In this document: in pieces, positions 1-9,526 of the stretch | Numbering within the stretch: the first letter of the stretch is position 1 | Layout: every line of letters starts with the position of its first letter | From: Owenweeksia sp. TMED14 | GTDB taxonomy: Bacteria > Bacteroidota > Bacteroidia > Flavobacteriales > Schleiferiaceae | DNA: 64,000 nt | NCBI GenBank assembly: GCA_949529985.1 | Contig: CATIRS010000048.1 | Coordinates: forward strand, 90,972-154,971 | Direction of reading: 5' to 3' | The notes under the pieces: model-generated | Told to the model about the DNA's origin: nothing | The model's database searches: none | The model's input: the letters and a program-made list of their open reading frames with translations, nothing else | Position numbers and translations under genes: made by a program

Positions 1-2
1 AA

Positions 3-323
3 TGTCAAGAAGGTAAATTTTGGCCAACTAATAATCCATATCGAAATATATTCATTAGGAATGTTGGTAATTTGGGATCTTGTAAACAATGCAATCTGAA
101 GTTTGAGCAAGAAGTTGGATTCTGGTTTGGAGCGATGTATGTTAGTTATGCTTTAGCTGTTATAATTATTTTATTTTCTTGGATACTTATTAGGCTTATT
201 GCTCCCGGCACAGATATCGTAATTACATCTTCAATAATCTCTTGTAATATCATACTTTTTTCGCCAGTGAATTATTTTCTTTCAAGATTATGTTGGGTTA
301 ATATTTTTGTGAATTATGAGTAA
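3..323 (+). CDS. DUF983 family membrane protein, 3' part only
   Basis: The reading frame is open from base 3 to the stop at 321-323, so the gene starts left of the window; the first in-frame TTG (72) is not a credible start. The visible part begins with Cys-Gln-Glu-Gly-Lys, which looks like the end of a first Cys pair, followed by a CKQC pair and the conserved stretch FEQEVGFWFGAMYVSYAL. Two hydrophobic segments follow. This order (zinc-ribbon-like Cys pairs, the FGAMYVSY signature, two membrane helices) is that of DUF983, a small membrane protein family of unknown function common in Bacteroidota. The C-terminus appears complete. It is followed by a minus-strand gene and shares no operon with it. 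Confidence 0.8.
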   Translation, partial: CQEGKFWPTNNPYRNIFIRNVGNLGSCKQCNLKFEQEVGFWFGAMYVSYALAVIIILFSWILIRLIAPGTDIVITSSIISCNIILFSPVNYFLSRLCWVNIFVNYE

Positions 324-375
324 CTAGAGGCCTTATGATTTTTCGATAATATCTTTAGTGCTGTCCTTTCTGTCA

Positions 376-2382
376 TCAATGAATCGGATTAATTTTGTAC
401 GCATTTTTGATTGTGGTATAAGCATCTTTTTTATTTCCATAAAAATCGATTATGCTCCAACTTGGCCCTGGCCAACAGTCATTAAATTGCCAGAATAATG
501 TGCCCATGCAATGAGGTGCTTGATTTATGTGAGATTCTATTGCCATCTGTAAGCCTATTGTTTGAGTTTTTTGGCTTAGAGATAAATACTCATCAAAATC
601 AGTTGGAGAGTGAAAGTACTGTTTGATATGTTTCTCTATCAAATCATTTCCTATATAGCTTTTTTGTCTATGGATCATGGCTTTAGAGTTTATGAATAAA
701 CTAGAATCGTGCATTACTCTTTTTAATGTTGAGAGTTCAGGAAATGATTGAAAACCATATTCCACCATAAATCGGCCAATATTTTTTCTAAAACTTTCAA
801 ATGGTTTTCGTCCATGCCAAACACCCCAATAGTGCATCGAAGAGTGATTAAAGTTATCAGCAGAACCCCAGTTGCTTAAGGGAGATGTGGGGACATAGTT
901 AGACATTGGATGAAGTTTAGAAACTTGCTGAGGGATTAATTCTCTGAAAACTTTAAAGTAGCTTTCCCAAATATCGATTGAGTCAGAGGAAGTATAGGCA
1001 TATGTTGTTTGCCAGCCCCAATTTTTCCAAGCGACTTCAATCTCATTATTGCCGCACCAAATAGCGATGCATGGGTGTTTTCTAAGTCTTGTGACATTTT
1101 GAATGACTTCATTCTTTATATTGTCATGAAACCCCAAAGTATCTGGGTAAAGACTTCCTGAAAACATAAAATCTTGCCAGACCAGAATTCCATATTTGTC
1201 ACAGAGATCATAAAAAATATCTTTTTCATAAATCCCACCGCCCCAGACTCTTAGCATATTGAAATTCGCTTCTTTTGCAGCAAGGATCAATTTTTCATAA
1301 TGCTTGGAACTAACTCTGGATAAAAATAAATCTTGCGGTATATAGTTGGCTCCCTTGATGAAAATAGGATTTCCATTTAATTTAAAGAAGAAGGATGTGC
1401 CAATAGAATCTGGTTGGTTAACTAATTCTATTGTCCTAACTCCAAATGAACTTGGAAATTCATGTAGCTTTTTGTTTTTCTTAAAAACACTTATTTGGTG
1501 GGTATACAAATAGGGCAAGCCATTATTGTTTACCCACCAAAGTTTCGGTTTTGCTATATCAAATTCATAAGTGATATTATTTAAACCGGCTATAAGATTT
1601 TTACGAAGCCTAATCGAGTCAATATTGATATTATAATATCCTGCATAATTAACCTCAATGGCTATCTCTGTTTCTAAATGGGCTGAACTATCATCGATTG
1701 ATATAGTTTGGGTATGAGCGTCAATTATTCGTGCAGAATTCCAGCCGACTAACTCTATCGGCTTCCACACCCCCATAGTTACAAACCGAGGCCCCCAATC
1801 CCATCCATATTGATAAGCTGCTTTACGTGTAAAATTACTAGTTTTAGTTTTTACATAATCGGGTTCATTTCCTGATGGTAATTTATATTTATATTCATGA
1901 ACAAGTTTATTGTTATGAAGAATTGGAGACTCAAATACTATTCTTAATGTATTCTTTCCTTTTTCTAAAATATTTTCTATTGGCACTTCCCAAGTCCTGA
2001 ACATATTATTAGACGAAAGCAATAAAATGTCATTGAGGTAAACATTGGCATATGTGTCTAGACCATGAAATTTTAATGAAATGTTTTCATGCAATAGAAA
2101 GGAATGATCTACCTCAAATTCCGTTAAGTATTCCCAGTTTTTTTCTTCTATCCACTGAAGTGACAGTTCGTTTTTCTCAAAAAAAGGATCGCCGATAAGA
2201 TTGTTTTTATATAAATCCATTTGAACGGACCCCGGGATTACCGCAGGGTAAAATTCCTCTTCTTCAAAAGCTGAAAATTCCCAATTTTCGTTCAGCTCAA
2301 TCTTTTCATAGTTTAGGGAAGGGTGCGTTGTGCAGCTATAAAAAAGAGATAGAACTATAACGACTCCAGTCAATTTTTTCAT
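376..2382 (-). CDS. GH2 beta-mannosidase-like lipoprotein, short form
   Basis: Glycoside hydrolase family 2 enzyme expected to remove terminal beta-mannose from oligosaccharides. The N-terminus is a hydrophobic signal ending at Cys17 (FYSC), a loose lipobox, so periplasmic or outer-membrane anchoring is likely. A sugar-binding jelly-roll domain (about 25-210) and an Ig-like domain (about 215-320) precede the TIM barrel. The acid/base is probably Glu447 in WCGNNE and the nucleophile Glu541 in VEYGFQSFP; the HYWGVWHG stretch is typical of beta-mannosidases. At 668 residues it ends right after the barrel (CWPGPSWSIIDF), whereas many family members run to about 850 residues with two further beta-sandwich domains. 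It lies 12 bp downstream of the GH20 gene and is probably co-transcribed with it. Confidence 0.85.
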   Translation of the reverse strand: MKKLTGVVIVLSLFYSCTTHPSLNYEKIELNENWEFSAFEEEEFYPAVIPGSVQMDLYKNNLIGDPFFEKNELSLQWIEEKNWEYLTEFEVDHSFLLHENISLKFHGLDTYANVYLNDILLLSSNNMFRTWEVPIENILEKGKNTLRIVFESPILHNNKLVHEYKYKLPSGNEPDYVKTKTSNFTRKAAYQYGWDWGPRFVTMGVWKPIELVGWNSARIIDAHTQTISIDDSSAHLETEIAIEVNYAGYYNINIDSIRLRKNLIAGLNNITYEFDIAKPKLWWVNNNGLPYLYTHQISVFKKNKKLHEFPSSFGVRTIELVNQPDSIGTSFFFKLNGNPIFIKGANYIPQDLFLSRVSSKHYEKLILAAKEANFNMLRVWGGGIYEKDIFYDLCDKYGILVWQDFMFSGSLYPDTLGFHDNIKNEVIQNVTRLRKHPCIAIWCGNNEIEVAWKNWGWQTTYAYTSSDSIDIWESYFKVFRELIPQQVSKLHPMSNYVPTSPLSNWGSADNFNHSSMHYWGVWHGRKPFESFRKNIGRFMVEYGFQSFPELSTLKRVMHDSSLFINSKAMIHRQKSYIGNDLIEKHIKQYFHSPTDFDEYLSLSQKTQTIGLQMAIESHINQAPHCMGTLFWQFNDCWPGPSWSIIDFYGNKKDAYTTIKNAYKINPIH

Positions 2383-2394
2383 TTTACTTAAAGT

Positions 2395-4632
2395 TTAATG
2401 AACTTGAATTTCATCGATAAAAATCCATGAATCAGATCCCGCGGCTTCATGCCAGAGTGGAACTTTCCCAAAGTTTTCGATTATTATTTTTATATAACGA
2501 GTTTTTCTTTTTCTATTGGGTATGAGCTTAATTTGACTAATCTCTTTTTCTCTTTTTCTCGGATTCTGCAGTGGGTAGAATACGTTAAAATCATCACGTT
2601 CCCAAGATTTTTTGTCCAACGAGGTTTCTATTTTAATAGACCTTGGTAGGAAAATCCATGAATTACTAAATTGATAAAAATTAGATATAATCTCATTAAT
2701 CTGGGATAAATCTTTTCCTAAATCAATAATGATTTCAATATTCTTACCCCAGAATCCCTGCCAGTTACCATCCCGAAAATCTAGTGTCCCTAATTTGCCA
2801 TCAACAAGCCCTAGTTTTCCTCCGGCGTCATAAAATTCACTGAAGTTATCGGTGTATTTGGGTTCTTTGTTTATCGCTTTATGCTGACTTAAAGGAATAA
2901 TAATTTCCTCACCGTATGGCTTTTCAGATTTAAAAGCCCTAGCAGATATTGCACAATTAGTATCAATTAGAATTGGTAAGCTATACAGTAAAAAATTTGC
3001 AGATGATGAAGTATTAACGTGCTTAAAATATATTTCAGTATTCTCATTATCAATAGAAAATAGTTTTAAAAATAATGAATCATTCAAAAAAAAAGTTTCG
3101 TAAGATATCGGTAAAGATTCTTCACCATATTGTATATTAAAGTTTGTTAAAATATCATAGTGTGATTCTATTCTGGAATTAAAGTGGTCATAGTCTTTCA
3201 CTCCAGTACTCCAGAGGGCCTCTGCCATTCCTATTAGTCTTGGAAACACTTTAGAGTCTAGTGTTTTCTTATCAGGAACATGCTCCGTCCACATATTACA
3301 TTCTCCACCTATGACTTGACCATGAAGTTTTGGGTTTATTCCTTTGGGGATCGGATCAAATAGATATATTTTTTTTAAATCAATTGCTTTTAGATCGTAG
3401 TCCAAGTAGGCATGTGAAGTTGGAGACATAATTACGGAATTTCCGGCCTCTAAGGCCTCAATGGCATATTCAACCCCTCTCCAAGATTGAATAACCGCCT
3501 CACTTGATATGCCACCTTCAAGTATTTCATCCCAACCAATTATTTCTCTACCATTTGCATTCAGGAAATTTTGAATCCTTTTGATGAAATAACTTTGTAA
3601 ACCTCGTTCCCCGTCTAAATTATTATCAACTATTCTTTTTTGGCATTTTTGACAATTCTCCCACCGAATTTTAGGTACTTCATCACCGCCAATATGAATG
3701 TATTTCGATGGAAATAAATCAATGACTTCTGATAAAACATCTTTTAAAAATCTAAAAACCTCTTCATTTCCTGCACAATATATTTCTTTAAAAACCCCCC
3801 AGTCATTCGCTACGAAGACTTTTTCTCCGGTGCATGATAGTTCTGGGTATGCGGCTATGGCAGCTTGAGAATGACCAGGGAGCTCAATTTCAGGGATAAT
3901 TGTAATATTTCTCTTTTCAGCATATTTTACTATTTCTCGAATATCATTTTTTGAATAAATACCACTATAAATATCCCCATTTGGCTCTATTCGACTTGAG
4001 GAAATGCTCTTTAAACGAGGGTATTTATCAATTGTAATTCGCCAAGCCTGATCTTCCGTTAAGTGCCAATGAAGCGTATTTAATTTGTAAAAAGCGAGTA
4101 AATCAATATATTGTAAGATCGTTTTTTTATCAAAAAAATGTCGGGCACAATCCAATAAAAGTCCACGATGAATAAATTTTGGTTTATCAAATATGTAAAC
4201 CTTTGGCAGCCTTATTTCTGAATTTGACCTATTTAGAAGAAATAGTTGTTCGAGTGTCGCGATAGCTCTTGATATGCCGGCAGATGAATTAGCCAAAAGT
4301 TTAATCGAATTTTTATCTATACAAATCTCATATGATTCGGGTTCAGAATATTCATTATTTATTGAAATAAATAACATCTGCGCTGAGCCAGAGGAGACCT
4401 TAACACCTATGCCTCCCAGAAATTTGGACACAATTTCTGCTTGAAAATGTAGCTCTTGATCAAAAATTATATTTATAGGACCATCAATTGAAACCAGACC
4501 ACCAGAACATATTATTTCACTGGGCGCTGGAATAATATTTAAGTTACCATTGGCGTCACTAACAGTTTGCGCTATTGCAAAATAATTTGAAAGAAATAGA
4601 GCTGTAGCAGAAATGTAAAGCTTAACCTTCAT
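2395..4632 (-). CDS. GH20 beta-N-acetylhexosaminidase
   Basis: Exo-hydrolase releasing terminal GlcNAc or GalNAc, probably periplasmic or surface exposed. I chose the ATG at 4632 because it starts a clean signal peptide (MKVKLYISATALFL... ending FAIAQ); an upstream in-frame ATG at 4659 would add nine polar residues in front of it. The order is a GH20b-like N-terminal domain, a TIM barrel with DCARHFFDK, HWHLTEDQAWR and the catalytic Asp-Glu pair in HIGGDEVPK (about residues 317-318), and a C-terminal discoidin-like beta-sandwich (IDLGKDLSQINEI, SNSWIFLPRSIKIETS). Length (745) is normal for Bacteroidota members. Together with the downstream beta-mannosidase-like gene it suggests processing of N-glycan-like or chitin/mannan-derived oligosaccharides. 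No SusC/SusD pair is attached. Confidence 0.92.
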   Translation of the reverse strand: MKVKLYISATALFLSNYFAIAQTVSDANGNLNIIPAPSEIICSGGLVSIDGPINIIFDQELHFQAEIVSKFLGGIGVKVSSGSAQMLFISINNEYSEPESYEICIDKNSIKLLANSSAGISRAIATLEQLFLLNRSNSEIRLPKVYIFDKPKFIHRGLLLDCARHFFDKKTILQYIDLLAFYKLNTLHWHLTEDQAWRITIDKYPRLKSISSSRIEPNGDIYSGIYSKNDIREIVKYAEKRNITIIPEIELPGHSQAAIAAYPELSCTGEKVFVANDWGVFKEIYCAGNEEVFRFLKDVLSEVIDLFPSKYIHIGGDEVPKIRWENCQKCQKRIVDNNLDGERGLQSYFIKRIQNFLNANGREIIGWDEILEGGISSEAVIQSWRGVEYAIEALEAGNSVIMSPTSHAYLDYDLKAIDLKKIYLFDPIPKGINPKLHGQVIGGECNMWTEHVPDKKTLDSKVFPRLIGMAEALWSTGVKDYDHFNSRIESHYDILTNFNIQYGEESLPISYETFFLNDSLFLKLFSIDNENTEIYFKHVNTSSSANFLLYSLPILIDTNCAISARAFKSEKPYGEEIIIPLSQHKAINKEPKYTDNFSEFYDAGGKLGLVDGKLGTLDFRDGNWQGFWGKNIEIIIDLGKDLSQINEIISNFYQFSNSWIFLPRSIKIETSLDKKSWERDDFNVFYPLQNPRKREKEISQIKLIPNRKRKTRYIKIIIENFGKVPLWHEAAGSDSWIFIDEIQVH

Positions 4633-4729
4633 GAATTTAGCTTCTTGAGTATAAAGCAATATTAACTATAAATATGCTTGTGAAATTTTAATGTTTATAT
4701 GTAGATTAAAACCTATCACATATGCGCGT

Positions 4730-7120
4730 TTAAAATTCTAAGATCAAACCAATGGTGGGGAGAATTCGACCTGTATCGCTGGGAATAAATTCAGTTTGAT
4801 AACGGCTAGGGTCATTAGGGTCTTCAATTGGGTTTTTACTATCAGGGTCTCTAACTACTGTTAAATAAGGCATTTGTGGGATCTTATTTTTAGCAATATT
4901 TGATAAATCTAAAAACCATGAAAGACTAGATCCTTTATTTGCATATGTTTTATCTAAGCGTATGTCAAGCTGTCTATATTTATCTAAATACTTTTTGTCC
5001 ACAGTATAATCAAAAATACCTCGTTGCAGAATATCCCAATTGGTTGTAAGTGAGGAAGATGAAACATCAAAAGGGGTGTAAGGAGTTCCTGACGAGAAAC
5101 GCCATTTCGCCCCAACCTGCCATCCTTTCCCCCAAACTTTACCAGTTGTCACACTTGCTGTATGACGGCTATCCCAAACTGAAGGTTTCCAAGAACTATT
5201 GGCCGTTTTGTATTCACTTTTGCCGTAATTATAAGCCGCCATCCACCAATAATTTTTTTTCAGTTTTTGCTGTAAAAAAAGTTCAAAGCCATATGCCCGG
5301 CCAACTGCTGTTGAGCTAGAAGCTTGATCGCCTACAGCAACATATGTTCCAATGGCATTTGCAAAAGCTATTTTATCCCTTTCTAAAAATGGTGCACGAC
5401 TATAGCTTTTAGAATATACCTCCATCGAGACACGATATGTTTTCCCACTTTGGTATTCGACGCCTGTTCCAAAATGATCTGCCAAAGTGAAATCAGATGA
5501 AGGACTTTGATTTTGACTTCTGTTAGCCGCTAAAATGATAGCCGGTGGTAGTTTGGTGTACCTTCCAAAATGTGTATTTGAAGCCCACTTAGGGCTTAGC
5601 TGATATTTAAAGGAAGCCCGAGGCGCAATCTGGCGCAAAGGGTTTACCATGTTTAAATTAAAGTTTGAAAGATCTATCCTAATACCAAGGCTCAGGCTTC
5701 CTTTATTTTTTAATACGTTTTGATTGTACGTTGCGAAAGCACCTGCTTGAATAATAGAAGAATTGTTTATTAAGCTCAAAGTATCTACACCTGTAAAACT
5801 ACCTTTTATCGACCATGAATCAACCGACCATTGAAAAGTCTCCCCACTAACCCCTAGTATGAAACTCTTTCCGTCACTCACTTCCCAAAGTCTTTCATAG
5901 CGCATGCGAGTTTTCTGTTCTGAAGCGCGATATTCTAATTGACGATCATTTGGATTATCTCTATTGTTGCCTATAAATTTATCGGCATTATTTGTAATCT
6001 TGTCAATACTTACAACGAATTTTTCTAGTCCATTTTTAACAAAATGTCTATAGCGCGCACCCAAAACTTTTGTGGTTTGGTCCCCCTCAGGGATATACCC
6101 AACATTATAGAGTAACGCATCACTACTTCTATTATTCGGTTTTATAAAGAGTTCGTATTTATCCCACCCTCCGAGCCCAATAATAGTTAGGTCTCTTTTT
6201 TTAGAAATCCGATAGTGAAAACGCATTTGGGCGTCTTGATATGTAGGAAGAACGGGAATGCTAAAAAGTTTAAAGTAATGTTGTGAAAAACTATTTCTTC
6301 CTGAGATCATCAAGTTAGCACGCTTTCCAATGGGTAGTTCTAAAGTTGCTCCATAGTCTGTGGCGCCCAGCGTCACTCGAATTCCAGCTCTATCTGTCCG
6401 AGCATTCCTAAGTTCGATATTTAATGCGCCAGATAACACATTGCTCATTGAGGAAGGAAAGGCTCCGGAATATAGTTCGACACCTTGTATGAAATCCATA
6501 TTGATAAGGCTAACGGCGCCGCCAGAAGCTCCTTGAATACTAAAATGATTTATGGCTGGAATATCAATTCCATCCATTCGATAGATGTTTTCACTTGAGC
6601 TCCCGCCTCGGATCGATATATTGTATCCGAAACTTGATTTTGGCAATACCCCTGGAAAACTTTGAATGGATTTGGATAAATCTAATGTGGCTCCTGGCAT
6701 TCTTTGCATTTCAGTCCAATTAATGTTTTTAATGGAAAGGGGAGTCTCTGTTGTTGTTTTAAACGCTTCAGCTATTACAACAGCTTCATCTAAAAAAAAC
6801 GATGTTTCAAATGGGATTATTAACTGCAAAGGTTTGATCGGAGAAAGATATAATTCGTGAAGGACCATACTTGATTGGTCACCATGTTTTGTAATAGTCA
6901 AATTGCATAAGCCAGTGGGCAAGTTCGTAAATCGGAATTTATAGTCTTCATCGCTATATGATATTGCTCTCCAATCATCCCCTTGAACAGTAATTAAGTA
7001 CTTTGATTTGATGCTGTCTTTTTCTGCATTAATTAATTCCCCCTCTAGAATGGAGCTTTGGGCCACGACGACGGTAGAAAAATAAACAAATACAAATAGA
7101 GCTTTAAGGAGTAGTTTCAC
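4730..7120 (-). CDS. TonB-dependent outer-membrane receptor with N-terminal regulatory-like domain
   Basis: The start is GTG at 7120; the frame upstream has a stop after three codons, so this start is forced. A signal peptide (MKLLLKALFVFVYF... VVVAQ) precedes a carboxypeptidase-regulatory-like beta domain (about 25-110), then a plug domain (SIQSFPGVLPKSSFGYNISIRGG, YRMDGIDIPAINHF) and a 22-stranded-type barrel rich in aromatic strands. The C-terminus is a normal short beta-strand ending LILEF. Function is energised uptake of an unknown ligand. It follows the glycosidase pair on the same strand but about 97 bp away, and no SusD-like partner is present, so a glycan substrate is only a guess. 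Confidence 0.88.
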   Translation of the reverse strand: MKLLLKALFVFVYFSTVVVAQSSILEGELINAEKDSIKSKYLITVQGDDWRAISYSDEDYKFRFTNLPTGLCNLTITKHGDQSSMVLHELYLSPIKPLQLIIPFETSFFLDEAVVIAEAFKTTTETPLSIKNINWTEMQRMPGATLDLSKSIQSFPGVLPKSSFGYNISIRGGSSSENIYRMDGIDIPAINHFSIQGASGGAVSLINMDFIQGVELYSGAFPSSMSNVLSGALNIELRNARTDRAGIRVTLGATDYGATLELPIGKRANLMISGRNSFSQHYFKLFSIPVLPTYQDAQMRFHYRISKKRDLTIIGLGGWDKYELFIKPNNRSSDALLYNVGYIPEGDQTTKVLGARYRHFVKNGLEKFVVSIDKITNNADKFIGNNRDNPNDRQLEYRASEQKTRMRYERLWEVSDGKSFILGVSGETFQWSVDSWSIKGSFTGVDTLSLINNSSIIQAGAFATYNQNVLKNKGSLSLGIRIDLSNFNLNMVNPLRQIAPRASFKYQLSPKWASNTHFGRYTKLPPAIILAANRSQNQSPSSDFTLADHFGTGVEYQSGKTYRVSMEVYSKSYSRAPFLERDKIAFANAIGTYVAVGDQASSSTAVGRAYGFELFLQQKLKKNYWWMAAYNYGKSEYKTANSSWKPSVWDSRHTASVTTGKVWGKGWQVGAKWRFSSGTPYTPFDVSSSSLTTNWDILQRGIFDYTVDKKYLDKYRQLDIRLDKTYANKGSSLSWFLDLSNIAKNKIPQMPYLTVVRDPDSKNPIEDPNDPSRYQTEFIPSDTGRILPTIGLILEF

Positions 7121-7190
7121 TTTGCGAATTTAGAATGCGCTAACTAGATATAATGCCCCAAAAAGTATAGAAATAGCCGCATTTAATGAA

Positions 7191-7754
7191 TTACTGATTA
7201 TAACGGTTCATTGCAATGTTAGGTCCGGACAGCACAAATGTTTCTAAGAGGTTGATTGCATTTTTAATTCCTGGTTCAATTTGCTTAGCCTCGTCAGAGG
7301 TCCACTTTCCAAGGACAAAATCAGTCTGTTGACCCTTTGAAAATTCTTGTCCAATTCCAAAACGTAGTCTAGCAAAATCCTGCTGACCAAGAATCTCTTG
7401 AATGCTTTTTAATCCATTATGTCCTCCGTCAGAACCCTTTAATTTTAAACGAATTTCACCTAAGGGCAATGCAAGCTCATCTAGAACAACAACGACATTT
7501 TCAAATGGGATACTTTCTTGCTGAATCCAATATCGTACTGCTTTTCCGCTCATGTTCATAAAAGTATTGGGCTTAATAAACAAAACAGTTCGACCCTTTA
7601 TTTTAATCTTAGCAAAATCTCCATAGCGAACAGGGGTAAATGAAGATTCATAGTCATTTATCCAAGAGTCTAAAACTTTGAAGCCAATATTATGTCTGGT
7701 CTGGGCATATTCTGTCCCAGGATTTCCTAATCCGATTATGAGATATTTCTTCAT
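7191..7754 (-). CDS. pth: Peptidyl-tRNA hydrolase
   Basis: Cytoplasmic esterase that recycles peptidyl-tRNAs dropped by ribosomes. The protein (187 residues, normal length) begins GLGNPGTEYAQTRHNIGF, which carries the substrate-contacting Asn and the catalytic His; FMNMSG and VLDELALP supply the conserved Asn and Asp, followed by GSDGGHNGLKS. The start ATG overlaps the stop of the upstream L25 gene by four bases (7751-7754), so the two are translationally coupled. The rplY-pth arrangement behind prs is common across bacteria. Confidence 0.97.
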   Translation of the reverse strand: MKKYLIIGLGNPGTEYAQTRHNIGFKVLDSWINDYESSFTPVRYGDFAKIKIKGRTVLFIKPNTFMNMSGKAVRYWIQQESIPFENVVVVLDELALPLGEIRLKLKGSDGGHNGLKSIQEILGQQDFARLRFGIGQEFSKGQQTDFVLGKWTSDEAKQIEPGIKNAINLLETFVLSGPNIAMNRYNQ

Positions 7755-8377
7755 TCAGCGGCCGCGGCCTCTGTATTCTCTTCGCCGCCTTCATTGCCTT
7801 CAGCTGTTGCGTCGTCTTCTTCTAGAACAGCTTTACGAGACATTTTAATAGTGACCACAACAGCAGCATCTGCATTTAAAATCTCATAAGGTTTCCCTTT
7901 TTTTACATCTACAACACGAATGGCTTCACCAATTTTAAGTTCTGTTATATCATGTTCAATCAAGGAGGGAAGGTCATTTATATCTCCTTTTATTTTTAAA
8001 GAACGAAGGATGGATTTCAAAGTTCCACCGTTACGAATGCCTCTAGCATTTCCTGTACAAGAGACAGGAACATTTAATGTAACAGGTTTACCTTGAATTA
8101 CTTCAATGAAATCCATATGAGTTAAAATATCTGTTAAGACATCAAACTGCATGTCCTGAATAACGGCAACAAATGATCTTGAATCTAGGTCAATATTTGC
8201 TACACGAGCTTCAGAGGTATAAACGAGATCTCTAAAACCTAAAATTGGAGCGCTAAAATGAATGGTTTCTTTACCACCATATATTACACATGGTACCTCG
8301 CCAGAGGCGCGTAATGATTTTGCAGATTTTGTACCAAGTTCAGTTCGAACTTTTCCTTTAATTGAGATAGATTGCAT
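7751..8377 (-). CDS. rplY: Ribosomal protein bL25 (Ctc/TL5 long form)
   Basis: 5S-rRNA-binding protein of the large subunit. At 208 residues it is the long, Ctc-like form: an N-terminal L25 domain (VRTELGTKSAKSLRASGEVPCVIYGG) followed by the TL5-type C-terminal beta domain, and an acidic Ala/Glu-rich tail from about residue 185. It lies 21 bp after prs and overlaps pth by four bases, giving the operon prs-rplY-pth. The acidic tail is common in Bacteroidota versions. The gene contains a NotI-like GC-rich patch at its 3' end, without further significance. Confidence 0.95.
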   Translation of the reverse strand: MQSISIKGKVRTELGTKSAKSLRASGEVPCVIYGGKETIHFSAPILGFRDLVYTSEARVANIDLDSRSFVAVIQDMQFDVLTDILTHMDFIEVIQGKPVTLNVPVSCTGNARGIRNGGTLKSILRSLKIKGDINDLPSLIEHDITELKIGEAIRVVDVKKGKPYEILNADAAVVVTIKMSRKAVLEEDDATAEGNEGGEENTEAAAAE

Positions 8378-8398
8378 GGAGATATAAGATTTCAGAGG

Positions 8399-9331
8399 TT
8401 ACATTACGAAGTGTCCACTTATGGACTCATTTGAATTTACTTTTTGCATCACAGATGCAAAAAGAGAGGCAACATTAAGCACACGTATTTTAGAACCGTG
8501 CTCAAGTTGGGGAATAGTATTTGTTATAACAAGTTCTTTAAGTTTAGATTTCTCTATTTTTTTAATTGCGTCACCAGAAAGAACCCCATGAGTACAATAT
8601 GCTCGTACACTTATTGCCCCTTGAATCATTAGCATTTCCGCAGCTTTTACTAACGTTCCTCCAGTGTCAACCATATCATCAACCAAAATAACATTGCGTC
8701 CAGAAACGTCTCCAATAACAGTCATTTTATCAACTTCATTGGCTTGCTTTCTCTGCTTGTAACAGATTACTACTTCTGCACTCAGTTGATTTCCATATGC
8801 CGTGGCTCTTTTTGATCCTCCCATGTCTGGAGAGGCAATAGTGAGATCCGATAATTTTAGACTTTCAATATCTGGAATGAATAATGAACTAGAGTACAAG
8901 TGATCCACAGGGATTTCAAAAAATCCTTGAATTTGATCTGAATGAAGATCCATAGTCATTACTCTAGTAGCTCCAGCAGCTTCGAGTAAATTTGTAATTA
9001 GCTTGGAAGTGATAGGAACTCTTGGCTTGTCTTTTCTATCTTGACGAGCATAACCAAAATAAGGGATAACGGCTGTTATGTGTCTCGCCGAGGCTCTTTT
9101 AGCCGCATCAATCATTTGGAGAAGTTCAAATAAATTATCCGAGCTTGGCATGGTGCTTTGAATTAAAAACACACGACTTCCTCTGACAGATTTTATGAAT
9201 GAGGGTAAAAATTCTCCATCAGAAAATTGCAATATATTAACCTCTCCTAATGGAATTCCATAGGAGGCCGATATTTGATCGGCCAAGGTTTTAGTAGCTC
9301 GCCCTGCGAAAATTTTTGCTACGGGTTGCAT
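8399..9331 (-). CDS. prs: Ribose-phosphate pyrophosphokinase
   Basis: Makes PRPP from ribose 5-phosphate and ATP for purine, pyrimidine, His, Trp and NAD synthesis. The ATG at 9331 gives a 310-residue protein starting MQPVAKIFAGRATK, matching the family; the longer frame begins with TTG at 9355 and would add eight residues overlapping the probable promoter. Visible motifs are FSDGEFLPSF, IPYFGYARQDRKDKPR (ATP/flexible loop region), MTMDLHSDQIQGFF, and the PRPP-binding loop VDDMVDTGGTL. First gene of the prs-rplY-pth operon. Confidence 0.97.
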   Translation of the reverse strand: MQPVAKIFAGRATKTLADQISASYGIPLGEVNILQFSDGEFLPSFIKSVRGSRVFLIQSTMPSSDNLFELLQMIDAAKRASARHITAVIPYFGYARQDRKDKPRVPITSKLITNLLEAAGATRVMTMDLHSDQIQGFFEIPVDHLYSSSLFIPDIESLKLSDLTIASPDMGGSKRATAYGNQLSAEVVICYKQRKQANEVDKMTVIGDVSGRNVILVDDMVDTGGTLVKAAEMLMIQGAISVRAYCTHGVLSGDAIKKIEKSKLKELVITNTIPQLEHGSKIRVLNVASLFASVMQKVNSNESISGHFVM

Positions 9332-9352
9332 AATTTTGATATATTCGGGGTG

Positions 9353-9360
9353 CAAATGTA
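9353..9360 (-). promoter_or_regulatory. Probable -7 promoter element of the prs operon
   Basis: Read on the minus strand this is TACATTTG, an exact match to the Bacteroidota -7 consensus TAnnTTTG, placed 22 bp before the prs ATG at 9331. I see no clear TTG at the -33 position, so this is a moderately supported call. It also favours the ATG at 9331 over the TTG at 9355, which lies inside the element. Confidence 0.5.
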
Positions 9361-9391
9361 AACATTTTTATAGTATGTTTGCCTTCTAGTA

Positions 9392-9472
9392 GCCCAGATG
9401 GCGGAACTGGTAGACGCGCACGACTCAAACTCGTGTACCCTAGGTGTGCGGGTTCGATTCCCGCTCTGGGCA
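9392..9472 (+). tRNA. tRNA-Leu (anticodon CAA)
   Basis: An 81-nt class II tRNA with acceptor stem GCCCAGA paired to TCTGGGC and discriminator A at 9472; the CCA is not encoded. The D-arm (GGCGGAACTGGTAGACGC), anticodon stem-loop with loop CTCAAAC (anticodon CAA at 9426-9428), a long variable arm and the T-arm GCGGGTTCGATTCCCGC are all visible. The long variable arm and CAA anticodon identify leucine (UUG codons). It stands alone between prs and the dCMP deaminase gene. Confidence 0.97.
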
Positions 9473-9526
9473 CTTATTTAAAAAAGTGCAAGATTAAGTT
9501 TCCGAGTTAAACTTATAGAAAATTCC

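Noticed and set aside
9291-9473. A 60-codon minus-strand frame antisense to tRNA-Leu and the prs start.
   Set aside because: Its translation (MPRAGIEPAH...) is the well-known artefact of reading a tRNA gene in antisense; it overlaps the tRNA fully.
9494-9514. Hairpin TAAGTTT/AAACTTA between tRNA-Leu and the dCMP deaminase gene.
   Set aside because: Only seven AU-rich pairs and no U-tract; it could be a weak processing or terminator element but chance is equally likely.
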